A stretch of DNA of 42,731 nt from Acanthaster planci (taxonomy: Eukaryota > Echinodermata > Asteroidea > Valvatida > Acanthasteridae), in contig NW_019091393.1 in NCBI RefSeq assembly GCF_001949145.1, positions 723,330 through 766,060 of the forward strand, given 5' to 3'. The notes beneath the pieces are model-generated. The model was not told the origin of the DNA. It was given only the letters and a program-made list of their open reading frames with translations, and made no database searches. How positions within the stretch are numbered: position 1 is the stretch's first letter; each line of letters begins with the position of its first letter. Shown one piece after another: positions 38,001-42,731 of the stretch. The translations under genes and the position numbers were made by a program.

Positions 38001-41000
38001 CGAATATGAGATGAAGTACAGTGTGGGTCCGCCAGCCCAGACCCTGTTTCTGACAAGGCCATATGCTATACATTGCCTGGGATGTAAGTTCAGTGACACG
38101 CGAGAAGTCAAACAGAAAAAAGAGGGAAAGGAAAAAAAGGGGGGGCCGCAGAATGAGAAAATTTCCCTCAGCAGACATCAGCCAAAGAGGAAGGAACAAT
38201 ATAGCAGCAGTGTAACAGCACTACAGGTTACAGCCATCTTCCAACAAGTAAATCAATGTTCCTTCCAGCCTGGAAATACAATAGTTCCTGGCTGCAAGCC
38301 CGGACCGAGGTGTTGTCTTATGAAATTAGCAGCCAGCTTGGCCAACTCGCACAACAACAGGCATCATAGGAAATTGGAACTAAACGACGCCAGATTTGCA
38401 CTCTGTACTTTCGGACAGCAGGGGGGAGGGGTTTTTAAGTTCTGCTTTCCTGAAATCATCACTTCCCGAATGGCCCAAAATATGATTTCATTAAATGTCT
38501 TCTTCCTCATTAAAGCATGAGTGAGCAAATAACTACAGTAGATATATATCAGAAAATGGATGAGTTCCCCTCCTTTTTTTACAGACTGAGTACATACATC
38601 AGCAAAGTGAGCAGGATGTACCAAGTAAACACAGAAGCAGCTCCAATTGCAATCAATTTGGCGGTCCATTTACTAAACAATGAATGAGCGTATTCCGGCA
38701 ACAAACTACTTCCACCACTCCGTGCCTTCTGGAATTGCGTTTCTGTTTTCTGAGTGGCCTTGGTGGCCTCGGCTCTGAGCAGCCGGGGCCAATTTCATAG
38801 AGCTGCTTAATCACAAAATCTGCTTAAGCGCGAAAAACCTTGCTTCAAAAAAACAAAGGTTACAAGCTCAAACTCTATGTGATTGTCATGCTAACCAAAA
38901 GACAGCTAAATACCATTCCAAAACAATATACATCACATGGAGTTTTGGCTGGTTACCTGATTTATCAAGTAAGGTTTCCTTTCGCTTAAGCAAATTTTGT
39001 GCTTAAGCAGCTCTATGAAGTTGGGCCCAGGAATCAAATGGCATTGCAGCCAGTAATGAGAAGGCCAACAAGAAATGGACTTTCATGCACCATACTACCC
39101 TGCAGTGCGGCAGCCTGGCAAACACTGATACCAGAGTAACAGAAATGAGTACCTTTTCAGTGTTTACAAAATTTTAAAAAACAGGTGAATATAACTCTTA
39201 AGTGACGTCATTCATCAGTGTACAATATCTCAATAAATACGTGAGTATGTGATTGGTGGATAAGGTTTCACGTGCCATTTCAAAATATTCATACCAATCC
39301 ATGGTGCAACAAAATCAGAAAAACAGAGGTACCATTCCACTGGTAAATGGAAGTTCCATATTTCTGGTAAGATACTGAATATCTGAACAGGTAGGTGATA
39401 TGGAAACTTATTCCAAAAAGACACAAGGATTCACTCAAAATATAGTGAAGTTTCACATTCCTGGAAAGAATTTCTTTCATGGACAAATAGAAGAAATAGA
39501 CGTCATTTTTTCTGTGGCAAAATTCATAATCTTCAAGCAGAAAGGGCTAAAGACTTTTCAACATACGACCGATTTCTCAAAAATGGGTGGGACCAGAGAC
39601 AAAAAGAAAGAGGAAAAAAAGAAGATGATGAAAATCACTAAGGATTGGTCCAAAAGTGTGAGGAAACTAAAATGCTGGGGTTCACACACCCAGTTGTCCT
39701 TGCCCTCAGTTAAGCACCACCTGTTTTCTCTTCACAAACAAAGCCAAACAGGTGGTAACTAATAACATCTTCCCCGCGCATTAGCAAAGGAAGCGAGCCA
39801 TTCTCTGGTCTCCAAATAGAGGACGGCACAGGAAGAGACTTTAAGGAGCTGGACGTTCAGTTGGAGAGTAAGAACTACATGTACCCCAAGTAATTTGGAC
39901 TGAACCACACCTGTCCAGTATCACTACTTCCTCCAAAACTCCCTTCCACGTTCCTGACAAAACCTGCACCCTTGCAGCCCGGGTTCATATTCCACCCAGG
40001 CAGACACAAAGAAGTGGTCAAGACTGGTGTGGTTACACAGGGAGTCAGGTTGGCGTGGTGCTTCTTTCCTTGCCTTTCACCTACGGTATGTGGCCCAGGT
40101 TCGATTCTCAGCTCAATCCACATGTGGACTGGGTTTTCAGTTCCAATCTGAGTATGGATGTTACTCAGAATATCTCTCTGGGGTTTTCTTCCCACTTGTT
40201 TCTCACTGTCTCCTCTCTCTCTCTCTGTAAGTTTCTACGGGCTTACAAGCTTCAGTGCCTCTGGCCCTTTTAAGGAATCCCTGGTTTCATCACAAGAAAT
40301 ATCAGTGCTCAATAAAAATGATAAAAAAGATCTAATTTCATATTCATTTTCATCCCTAACTCAAGAGTACTTATGTGAACATTTCCCAACTGTCTTCTCT
40401 CCACAAGGACACTTTCAAAGAATCCTTTTTTTTTCAACATGAAATCAGTAATGACCTTGACCACAAATGGTTTCTTTCATTGTTAATGTGGTGGAAGCAA
40501 GCATGTTGTCATTACACAGTTGATCTTTGAAAAGCCTACGATAAGTAAAAAAAAAGGATCATTATTGTGGTTTCAATTAGTACTTTACCCCCACTTACAG
40601 CGGACACATCTGCTGTAAGTTTATTACTCGTGACAAGATGCAACTTGCTAAAACAAACCCTCAGTAAGAGTGGCCCTCTTGGGAGTCAAGCATGGCACTA
40701 TTACACAGAATCTTGGCACAAAATATGGCTCATGGCCAAAAAAAGAGAATTATGGGCTAGATGGACTTAACACCATGAGTCAACCTCTCCGCACAGCTTC
40801 TACAGGACACCTGTTGTTGAATAAGGTAATACCACGTTCATGATTAGGAGCCCCGCATAAATGGTTACAACAGGGCATCTTATGTGGGCTCAGGCGGAGG
40901 AAATACAAATTGAATTCTGCGTTAACCATGCACTGGTGTGAATTATAAAAAAACAAGCGGTTTGCAGAGCCCCTTGCGGATATCAAAAATTTCTGTCAAG

Positions 41001-42028
41001 GTGCAATGGATTTGTACATGTACACGCTACGCAAGACCCTTTTGGCAAAAGGGATCTTTTTTAGAGGTTACATACTAATCAACTGGCGAGATTGTCTGAC
41101 AAACTGTTATCAGTGAACTGTCCCTAGGGGCCCTGGGAAAGAAAAAACAAGAGAAGTTTAGTTCTGATGGGAGGGAAACTACAAGATACACATTCTGAAA
41201 AAATGCCGGGCAAGGACTGAAAAGTCAATCCAAATGTCTGCCTAGGGGAGATTCGAACCCAGGTCACAGGAAGGTGAGGAAAGTACCAAAAGACACTAAC
41301 CTGAATCCCCATCGTGAATGAGTAAAATCAGTTCCATGACTCGTCTACCCATCCACAACGTCCATTTTTGGACAATGCATGAAGCCTTTCGGCTCTGAGC
41401 GGGCATGGTAGAGGGCACCGTGCAGCCTACTAACAAGGGTATGTAAGCCATGTCTGAAGCACATGTATGTGGCTGCAGCTAAGAATACCACATGCATGTA
41501 TGTAAGCCAATGGCTGGCAGCTGCAGTGGCTTCCCACAGACACAGGTGTCATTGCCAGCCACAAGTCAATAGCCAGCAAACGTCAGACTTTTTACCCGAA
41601 AAAGTTGCTGGGGGAGTGGTTGTTCTACCGTATAAATTCTTCAACCTTGCAATTGCGCTTTGACCCAGCCAAGCACAAGACATTAATCCGAAAAAAGAAT
41701 TCATAGATGAGTGTACACGTCCTCCGTGGAACAATTAAGGAAAATTATTAAAATTACACGTCATCCGGCGTCAAGAGGTTAAGTAATGCAGAAACGACCT
41801 ACAGGACATGTACCAATACCATGTAGGTTTTGCATTGCCTAGCTAGCCCTGGGCTCTGCATCAGGAGGTAAGCCAAGTTGTCAATGCTACCCTTGCAATA
41901 ATACCTTGGTTGAGGAGAGTAAAGGTGTCTGGTTCGGCACTGTCCCTCATCATGTGGACCTCGGCCGTTTCTCCGTCGTAGTAAGCCGCACCAAGCTGAC
42001 CACCTTGCCACACCACACTCAGGTGCAT
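4915..42028 (-). CDS. MSH5: MutS protein homolog 5, meiotic recombination factor (22 exons, 5' end incomplete)
   Basis: The 22 exons listed below join to 2406 nt (801 codons plus TGA) and align end to end with human MSH5 from about its residue 51. MSH5 pairs with MSH4 as a clamp that binds Holliday junctions and single-end invasions and promotes crossovers in meiotic prophase; it does not take part in mismatch repair. Exons 1-5 encode the N-terminal and connector regions, 6-17 the lever and clamp core, and 18-21 the ATPase. Walker A GPNASGKS is at about 564-571, the signature [10 protein letters not shown] is in exon 19, and Walker [11 protein letters not shown] is at about 640-649. Exon 22 encodes the C-terminal dimer region. 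No frameshift or stop interrupts it. The first exon opens with ATG right after a good splice acceptor, so the true N-terminus is probably upstream, outside the window. Confidence 0.96.
5269..5380. mobile_element. Partial hAT-like non-autonomous element
   Basis: It starts CAGGGTTCCCATAG and continues with repeated CCAAGACTTTTCCAGGAC / TTTCCATGAC motifs, as in the longer element at 26434-26800. The right end is missing and a SINE fragment begins at once, suggesting truncation by the SINE insertion. The hAT assignment rests on the CAGGGTTCC terminus. Confidence 0.55.
5383..5538 (+). repeat. SINE fragment, 5'-truncated (copy C)
   Basis: It shares TGGGTTTTCAGTCCCTGCCT, the TCCCTGGAATACT block and the TTTATCCTGTAATTGG-type 3' part with the copy at 9128-9388, and ends in AAATAAATAAA. 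The tRNA-like head is absent. It lies in MSH5 intron 21. Confidence 0.75.
5600..5737 (-). CDS. MSH5: MSH5 exon 21
   Basis: The acceptor ATCGTAG|ACCATG gives [20 protein letters not shown], then [19 protein letters not shown], matching human [20 protein letters not shown] and SHASHTAAQAGLPDKLIARG. The donor is ACCGG|GTAAGT, phase 0. Confidence 0.96.
5849..5992. mobile_element. Fold-back element (MITE-like) in MSH5 intron 20
   Basis: The arm TTTGTTTCACATGGATCTGG (5855-5874) has an inverted partner (CCAGATCTGTGTGAAACAAA, 5964-5983) with two mismatches, and looser pairing extends outward to GGCC. It is about 144 bases long with no coding capacity. Confidence 0.65.
6094..6312 (-). CDS. MSH5: MSH5 exon 20 (Walker B)
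   Basis: The acceptor CTTCCAG|ATGGCA gives [20 protein letters not shown] with Walker B and the conserved [10 protein letters not shown], then LKHWLAR and [10 protein letters not shown] (switch histidine region). The donor is CCAG|GTAGGA, phase 0. 73 codons. Confidence 0.97.
6313..6835 (-). other. MSH5 intron 19 (523 bp)
   Basis: No repeat or coding signal was recognised beyond the splice sites. Confidence 0.4.
6836..6985 (-). CDS. MSH5: MSH5 exon 19 (ATPase signature)
   Basis: The acceptor TGATTAG|GTTGGC and donor CCAG|GTCAGA give [19 protein letters not shown], then [19 protein letters not shown], matching the human GSFVPAEEA and [11 protein letters not shown] motifs. 50 codons, phase 0. 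Confidence 0.97.
6986..7647 (-). other. MSH5 intron 18 (662 bp)
   Basis: It holds a B-box-like GGGTTTGAATCC on the - strand (about 7593-7604) with surrounding sequence that could be a worn SINE head. Otherwise nothing was recognised. Confidence 0.35.
7648..7864 (-). CDS. MSH5: MSH5 exon 18 (Walker A)
   Basis: The acceptor GTTTCCAG|CCTGC gives [18 protein letters not shown], then [15 protein letters not shown] and the nucleotide-binding [13 protein letters not shown]. This matches human GPNSSGKSIYLKQ. The donor is ACAG|GTTTGT, phase 0. Confidence 0.97.
8095..8191 (-). CDS. MSH5: MSH5 exon 17
   Basis: The acceptor CATGGCAG|ATCTAG and donor GACTG|GTAAGT give [20 protein letters not shown], then [12 protein letters not shown], the core helix before the ATPase (human LLMYQLQCQVLARAAVL). 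Phases are 1 in and 2 out. Confidence 0.94.
8200..8301 (-). pseudogene. Decayed duplicate of MSH5 exon 17 in intron 16
   Basis: Just after a well-formed acceptor (CTTTCTGCAG) the sequence can be read as [17 protein letters not shown]. This parallels [17 protein letters not shown] of the true exon 17 about 110 bases downstream. Bases align over about 85 positions. The copy has one extra base near its start, so using its acceptor after exon 16 would create an immediate TGA. The donor end is not conserved. It is read as a tandem exon duplication that has lost function. Confidence 0.75.
8359..8400 (-). CDS. MSH5: MSH5 exon 16 (42-nt micro-exon)
   Basis: The acceptor TTTTTCAG|CACTGG and donor ACAG|GTAAGA give [14 protein letters not shown], matching human ELDALLGDLHCEIR. 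Phase 1 at both ends. Confidence 0.93.
8976..9021 (-). CDS. MSH5: MSH5 exon 15 (46-nt micro-exon)
   Basis: The acceptor TTGTAG|TTCCTC and donor AAAG|GTACAA give [15 protein letters not shown], matching human FLSEEKLHYRSARTK. It connects phases 0 and 1 exactly. Confidence 0.93.
9128..9388 (+). repeat. tRNA-derived SINE (copy A, most complete)
   Basis: The head GGTGGCTCTTTCCTCACC is followed by a B-box (GGGTTTGATTCC), then the body GTGGACTGGGTTTTCAGTCC and CCGGGGTTTTCCTCCCACC, ending AAATAAATAAAT. It lies in MSH5 intron 14, about 50 bases from exon 14. Copies at 5383, 40045, 31750 (-) and 41140 (-) share the body. Confidence 0.8.
9439..9519 (-). CDS. MSH5: MSH5 exon 14
   Basis: The acceptor CTTGCAG|TTGGGG gives [11 protein letters not shown], then [10 protein letters not shown], matching human IGFLLSIPRLP and DFEINGLDFM. 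The donor TGTG|GTGAGA is phase 0. A SINE ends about 50 bases downstream in the intron. Confidence 0.94.
9826..9935 (-). CDS. MSH5: MSH5 exon 13
   Basis: The acceptor TCGCAG|GGAAGC completes Arg and gives [20 protein letters not shown], then CNVIYLPQ, matching human MGLPSFLTEVARKELE and CSVIYIPL in the clamp region. The donor is ACAG|GTGAAT, phase 0. Confidence 0.95.
9936..10403 (-). other. MSH5 intron 12 (468 bp)
   Basis: No repeat, RNA or coding feature was recognised. Confidence 0.35.
10404..10476 (-). CDS. MSH5: MSH5 exon 12
   Basis: The acceptor CTCTAG|GTAGAT gives [20 protein letters not shown], matching human [20 protein letters not shown]. The donor CACA|GTGAGT is phase 1. Confidence 0.94.
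10477..11197 (-). other. MSH5 intron 11 (721 bp), G-rich on the + strand
   Basis: About 10660-11050 is rich in GGG/GTG runs (e.g. GGGTGGGGGACAGGGGG). A G-quadruplex on the + strand is possible. There is no coding signal. Confidence 0.35.
11198..11254 (-). CDS. MSH5: MSH5 exon 11
   Basis: The acceptor TTTTCAG|ATTGCA and donor GATT|GTAAGT give [19 protein letters not shown], matching human IAQEFSDDLHHIASLIGKV. 19 codons, phase 0. Confidence 0.93.
11507..11790 (-). mobile_element. LINE fragment: C-terminal tail of a reverse-transcriptase ORF
   Basis: On the - strand the frame reads [20 protein letters not shown], then [10 protein letters not shown]. This is the typical C-terminal motif of CR1/Jockey-type LINE ORF2 proteins. 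The sequence then runs into A/T-rich ATT repeats, consistent with a 3' end. It is 5'-truncated, lacks the polymerase domain and lies in MSH5 intron 10. Confidence 0.85.
11831..12003. mobile_element. 173-bp fold-back MITE beside MSH5 exon 10
   Basis: The ends are ATACGGGCG and CGGCCGTAT. The arms contain AGTGCGCCACCAAGAGTTTG and its exact complement, and the pairing continues inward (CGAAATTTGT / ACAAATTTCG) with mismatches. Nearly the whole element folds on itself. There is no ORF. It sits 21 bases past the exon 10 donor. Confidence 0.85.
12025..12096 (-). CDS. MSH5: MSH5 exon 10
   Basis: The acceptor GTCTCAG|ACTGCC gives [15 protein letters not shown], then IEIFKK, matching human [22 protein letters not shown]. 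The donor AAG|GTACAT lies only about 21 bases from the fold-back element at 11831-12003. Confidence 0.93.
12335..12500. repeat. Degenerate minisatellite in MSH5 intron 9
   Basis: Units of about 43-50 bases share the motifs TTTGTGCTCATTC, CTGGTCACRAGCAC and TGCCATTTG. About three and a half copies are visible, with substitutions and a partly lost second copy. Confidence 0.6.
12575..12637 (-). CDS. MSH5: MSH5 exon 9
   Basis: The acceptor CTGCAG|AGGATT and donor CAAG|GTTAGA give [20 protein letters not shown], matching human [20 protein letters not shown]. 21 codons, phase 0 at both ends. Confidence 0.93.
13078..13216 (-). CDS. MSH5: MSH5 exon 8
   Basis: The acceptor TGTGTAG|GGTTTGG completes Arg and gives [20 protein letters not shown], matching human [20 protein letters not shown], then YLKHVKNVA. 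The donor is TGCC|GTAAGT, phase 0. Confidence 0.95.
13217..14153 (-). other. MSH5 intron 7 (937 bp) with a retroelement-like block
   Basis: On the + strand, about 13380-13690 resembles the end of a retroelement: CCTATATAAAC, then CTGAGGACAGAGCAAGCTG followed by TTTGAAACGTCGAG and CCGGTTCTTTTCAGAGCCCC. The rest (13700-14150) is A-rich with nothing recognised. Confidence 0.4.
14154..14199 (-). CDS. MSH5: MSH5 exon 7 (46-nt micro-exon)
   Basis: The acceptor ATTGTAG|GTATCT and donor TGAG|GTAGGG give [15 protein letters not shown], matching human ILNRCHCKWGEKLLR. Phases 1 in and 2 out exactly bridge exons 6 and 8. Without it the frame and the core helix would be lost. Confidence 0.9.
14200..14738 (-). 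other. MSH5 intron 6 (539 bp)
   Basis: No repeat or coding signal was recognised. Confidence 0.35.
14739..14860 (-). CDS. MSH5: MSH5 exon 6
   Basis: The acceptor CTGCAG|GGAGCG gives [20 protein letters not shown], then HPSAYK and AKEGLSLFG, matching the human DTYSVLQIF and LKEGLSLFG segments that open the MutS core. The donor is TTTG|GTGAGT, phase 1. Confidence 0.95.
14861..15512 (-). other. MSH5 intron 5 (652 bp)
   Basis: No repeat or RNA feature was recognised. Confidence 0.35.
15513..15622 (-). CDS. MSH5: MSH5 exon 5
   Basis: The acceptor CATCCAG|GTGCG gives [20 protein letters not shown], nearly identical to human [20 protein letters not shown], then [16 protein letters not shown]. The donor is TCATT|GTAAGA, phase 2. 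Confidence 0.95.
15680..15925 (+). repeat. Dispersed repeat, copy 1
   Basis: CACCTGTGTCTATGG, CAGCTGCCAACCATTG and GCAGCC blocks recur in order, in inverted orientation, at 41445-41610 (CACCTGTGTCTGTGG, CAGCTGCCAGCCATTGG). Similarity is moderate, so this is an old repeat. Confidence 0.5.
16170..16321. mobile_element. Fold-back element with ATGGCGG-type ends
   Basis: TGGCGGCCATCTTGGAGGGC at about 16171-16190 pairs with GCCCTCCAAAGATGACCGCCA at about 16297-16317 with small mismatches. About 150 bases, no ORF. Confidence 0.6.
18383..18403. repeat. CT dinucleotide microsatellite
   Basis: A run of about ten CT units in intron 4. Confidence 0.9.
18549..18707 (-). other. Orphan exon-like block inside MSH5 intron 4
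   Basis: A strong acceptor (TTTTTCTTTTCAG|CATG) and a consensus donor (GCAGA|GTGAGT) bound 159 bases that are open in one frame, reading [20 protein letters not shown], then [20 protein letters not shown], with a hydrophobic stretch. Both ends are phase 2, while the flanking MSH5 exons join in phase 0. Inclusion in MSH5 would therefore shift the frame and reach a stop. It could be a nested-gene exon, a poison exon or chance. I do not recognise the peptide. Confidence 0.35.
20541..20610 (+). repeat. 70-bp polypurine tract
   Basis: GGAAAGAAAAAAAAGAAG-type sequence passing into GAGA repeats and then GGGGAAAAAAAAA, with only one pyrimidine. It is able in principle to form triplex DNA. Open frames across it are low-complexity artefacts. 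Confidence 0.85.
21315..21510 (+). repeat. Dispersed repeat family R2, copy 1
   Basis: It shares CTAGACCAAGAGAGGG, CGCTGGTTCACRAACGACTA, CAGTCGCATC, CTACCAACA and CTGACCAAT blocks in the same order and orientation with 36935-37135. No ORF or tRNA head was recognised; the class is unknown. Confidence 0.7.
24466..24640. repeat. Short degenerate tandem repeat
   Basis: CTTGCCACAATCT / TTTGTCACAATCT / CTTGCCACAATCT recur at about 65-80 base intervals, with GGCAAGGTGTCC / GGAAAGGTGTCT between them. Three worn units. Confidence 0.45.
26434..26800. mobile_element. hAT-like non-autonomous element, about 367 bp
   Basis: The left end AGGGTTCCCTGAG and right end GTAGGAACCCTG are inverted. The sub-terminal regions carry repeated TTCCAAGACTTTTCCAAG / TTTTCCATGACTTTCCAGG motifs, as at 5269-5380. 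There is no transposase ORF. No clear 8-bp target duplication was seen. Confidence 0.65.
27614..27792. repeat. Degenerate minisatellite with AGCCCATGAACTC units
   Basis: It starts with three near-identical 15-base units (CAGCCCATGAACTCAG) and decays into about eight more variants (AGCTCATGACCTCAGCCCAT and so on). It ends 40 bases from MSH5 exon 4 on its donor side. Confidence 0.8.
27832..27953 (-). CDS. MSH5: MSH5 exon 4
   Basis: The acceptor TTGTTGCAG|CCTTAG completes Thr and gives [10 protein letters not shown], then [20 protein letters not shown], matching human TATEKILFLSSIIPFDC. The donor CATG|GTAAGA is phase 0 and opens a 12.2-kb intron. Confidence 0.94.
28123..28258. mobile_element. 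TTAA-flanked element arranged as a tandem dimer (136 bp)
   Basis: Two units of about 67 bases in direct orientation share GGGTGTATG, AAATCGTAT, GAAATTGGAGGATTTGGGAC and TGTTAGGGTTA. The outer boundaries are TTAACCCTAA and TTAGGGTTAA, like the 59-bp elements. The two units differ at only a few positions. Confidence 0.75.
28994..29052. mobile_element. 59-bp TTAA-flanked palindromic micro-element, copy 2
   Basis: It begins TTAACCCTAACACTCCTCA and ends with the exact complement of that 19-base arm. Only the 21-base centre is imperfect. It is the reverse complement of the 4313-4371 copy at about 56 of 59 bases. Confidence 0.8.
30036..30155 (-). CDS. MSH5: MSH5 exon 3, with extended linker
   Basis: The acceptor GACTCAG|ATACC and donor CTACA|GTGAGT fit phases 1/1. 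The end, [11 protein letters not shown], matches human EIIFLPSVDF. The preceding Ser/Glu/Gln-rich segment ([19 protein letters not shown]) is about 20 residues longer than in human MSH5 and is probably a disordered loop. Confidence 0.88.
31750..31975 (-). repeat. tRNA-derived SINE, old copy E
   Basis: On the - strand the B-box GGGTTTGAATCCC is followed by GTGTGGTTTGTGTTTTCAGT and CTCTCTGTAGGTTTCTTCAA, matching the body and tail of the copy at 40045. Strongly diverged. Confidence 0.6.
33850..34000 (-). mobile_element. LINE fragment (start of endonuclease ORF, CR1/Jockey-like)
   Basis: The - strand frame reads [20 protein letters not shown]. This resembles the common LINE ORF2 opening LLNARSIRNK with a three-residue insertion. 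It is only about 40 codons and breaks off. Confidence 0.65.
35995..36081 (-). CDS. MSH5: MSH5 exon 2
   Basis: The acceptor CTGGTAG|TTCTTCG completes Val and gives [18 protein letters not shown], matching human VLDEINPQSVVTSAKQDE. The donor is GGGG|GTGAGT, phase 1. 87 nt. Confidence 0.93.
36935..37135 (+). repeat. Dispersed repeat family R2, copy 2
   Basis: See the copy at 21315-21510. Here the blocks are CTAGACCAAGAGAGGG, TTCGCTGGTTCACAAACGAC, CAGTCGCATC and CTGACCAAT. The copies differ by substitutions and a short insertion. Confidence 0.7.
38785..39029. mobile_element. 245-bp MITE with long terminal inverted repeats
   Basis: The left end GGGGCCAATTTCATAGAGCT, followed by GCTTAATCACAAAATCTGC, is matched by the right end (AGCTCTATGAAGTTGGGCCC preceded by TTTTGTGCTTAAGC). 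The arms are about 48 bp at high identity. There is no ORF. This end sequence resembles abundant marine-invertebrate MITEs known to me. Confidence 0.85.
40045..40320 (+). repeat. tRNA-derived SINE (copy B, different tail)
   Basis: The head GGCGTGGTGCTTCTTTCC and B-box (AGGTTCGATTCTC) precede CACATGTGGACTGGGTTTTC, followed by GGGGTTTTCTTCCCAC. The tail (CTCTCTCTGTAAGTTTCTAC) differs from copy A but resembles copy E, so there are two subfamilies. Confidence 0.75.
41140..41325 (-). repeat. tRNA-derived SINE (copy D)
   Basis: On the - strand GGTACTTTCCTCACCTTCC is followed by the B-box GGGTTCGAATCTCCCC, then CATTTGGATTGACTTTTCAG and TCCTTGCCCGG. Worn copy. Confidence 0.65.
41445..41610 (-). repeat. 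Dispersed repeat, copy 2
   Basis: Inverted relative to 15680-15925. It shares the CACCTGTGTCTGTGG and CAGCTGCCAGCCATTG blocks on the - strand. Confidence 0.5.
41905..42028 (-). CDS. MSH5: MSH5 exon 1 of the visible part
   Basis: The acceptor TTGTTGCAG|ATGCACC is followed by [20 protein letters not shown], matching human IHLCVLWNSGYLGIAYYD. It ends LLNQ G|GTATTA, phase 1. The ATG could be a start, but human MSH5 has about 50 more residues and a splice acceptor precedes it. Confidence 0.92.
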
Positions 42029-42731
42029 CTGCAACAAGACGAGAACATAGCAACTGGTTGGTTAGAGCTGTAGGCAAGATGAATCCATTCCGTTTCCAAG
42101 TGTGAGCATCAACATCTCAAAGTTAAAGTTGGCAAATTTTTTTCTTCAGGATGACCAATCCACCCAGTAAAATCCTGAATGCTCCCAATGCGATTGGTAA
42201 AACATTGCAGTTTCCCATCAAGAGCTTTAGAAAACTTTGCTACATGTGACCTCAATCCTGTTCATGAGAGTCAGTAAGTCCCATATTTCAGAATGTTGAA
42301 ACGTTATATCACACTGGAAAAAGGTTACACTAGCCTTTTGCAGAGTTATAAGGACTCTAGTCCCTCACTTAGACTGAAACAAAGATCGAGTTTGAATTAA
42401 ATTTGACACAACACAGTACCAAGTGAATCCAATTTTTGCAATCATAGTGCATCCAGTTGTCTATTAACCACTTGCTGCCGGGTGGTTTGAAAAATGCAGT
42501 GCACATAATTGGGACTTTTTCCTGATTTGCAGTTTTCAAAAATCTTCAAAAATTCATCATTTCAATTAATGGACGTTTACACCCACATGAATTACTGTCT
42601 GGTGGCCACTCTAGTCTGACAGACAAAATCTATTGACGCCCGAGTATTTCAGTCACGCCTGCAGCCTTGTAAAAAGAGCCCAGATTGTGCGGTGTTATGT
42701 AACTTTCTTTTGTTCACGAACCTGGCACAGG
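42029..42731 (-). other. MSH5 upstream intron, to the window edge
   Basis: No further MSH5 exon could be recognised here. A TTAACCACTTGCTGCCGG terminus at 42464 may open a mobile element that runs off the window. Confidence 0.4.

Larger units (their letters stand above)
36082..41904 (-). other. MSH5 intron 1 of the visible part (5.8 kb)
   Basis: It contains R2 copy 2 (36935-37135), a 245-bp MITE (38785-39029), SINE copies B and D, a dispersed repeat (41445-41610) and a piggyBac-like terminus at 41782. A 169-codon open frame at 38011-38520 has no recognisable domain. Confidence 0.5.

Noticed and set aside
38011-38520. Longest uninterrupted open frame of the window (169 codons, + strand)
   Set aside because: It is inside MSH5 intron 1, contains lysine-rich low complexity from a purine run, and has no recognisable domain or splice context. 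It is probably chance.
1-42731. CRISPR arrays, bacterial operons, rRNA genes, U12-type introns
   Set aside because: None seen. All 23 introns with both splice sites inside the window are GT-AG without U12 donor motifs, and the repeats are transposon- or minisatellite-like.

Overview
This is a metazoan nuclear genome window, AT-rich, with GT-AG introns up to 12 kb, tRNA-derived SINEs, fold-back DNA transposons, LINE fragments and many TACATGTA-type palindromes. The repeat style and exon sequences suggest a marine invertebrate deuterostome. An echinoderm is my best guess and a cephalochordate or hemichordate is possible. This is inference, because no species-specific marker is visible.

Two protein-coding genes lie tail to tail. 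On the + strand (921-2923) is a complete three-exon histamine N-methyltransferase-like gene encoding 297 residues. Its class I SAM-binding fold is clear, but several residues that contact histamine in the human enzyme appear to be changed. On the - strand (42028 down to 4915) is the meiotic MutS homologue MSH5. I could assemble 22 exons; every junction is GT-AG, all phases agree, and the total is 2406 nt (801 codons plus stop). The extreme 5' end (N-terminal exon and promoter) lies beyond the right edge or was not recognised.

The MSH5 gene is lopsided. Its 3' eighteen exons (4915-15622) are packed with introns mostly of 0.2-1 kb. The first four exons in the window are separated by introns of about 5.8, 5.8, 2.1 and 12.2 kb. 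These introns hold most of the window and carry SINEs, LINE fragments, MITEs, minisatellites and polypurine tracts. I found no convincing nested gene, but one orphan exon-like block (18549-18707) deserves checking.

The two genes have no evident functional link: MSH5 (with MSH4) stabilises meiotic recombination intermediates, and HNMT-like enzymes methylate small amines. The most unusual items are a decayed duplicate of MSH5 exon 17 in the neighbouring intron, 59-bp near-palindromic TTAA elements in two nearly identical copies, a related element arranged as a tandem dimer, and the altered active site of the HNMT-like protein. Exon numbers count from the first MSH5 exon visible here.
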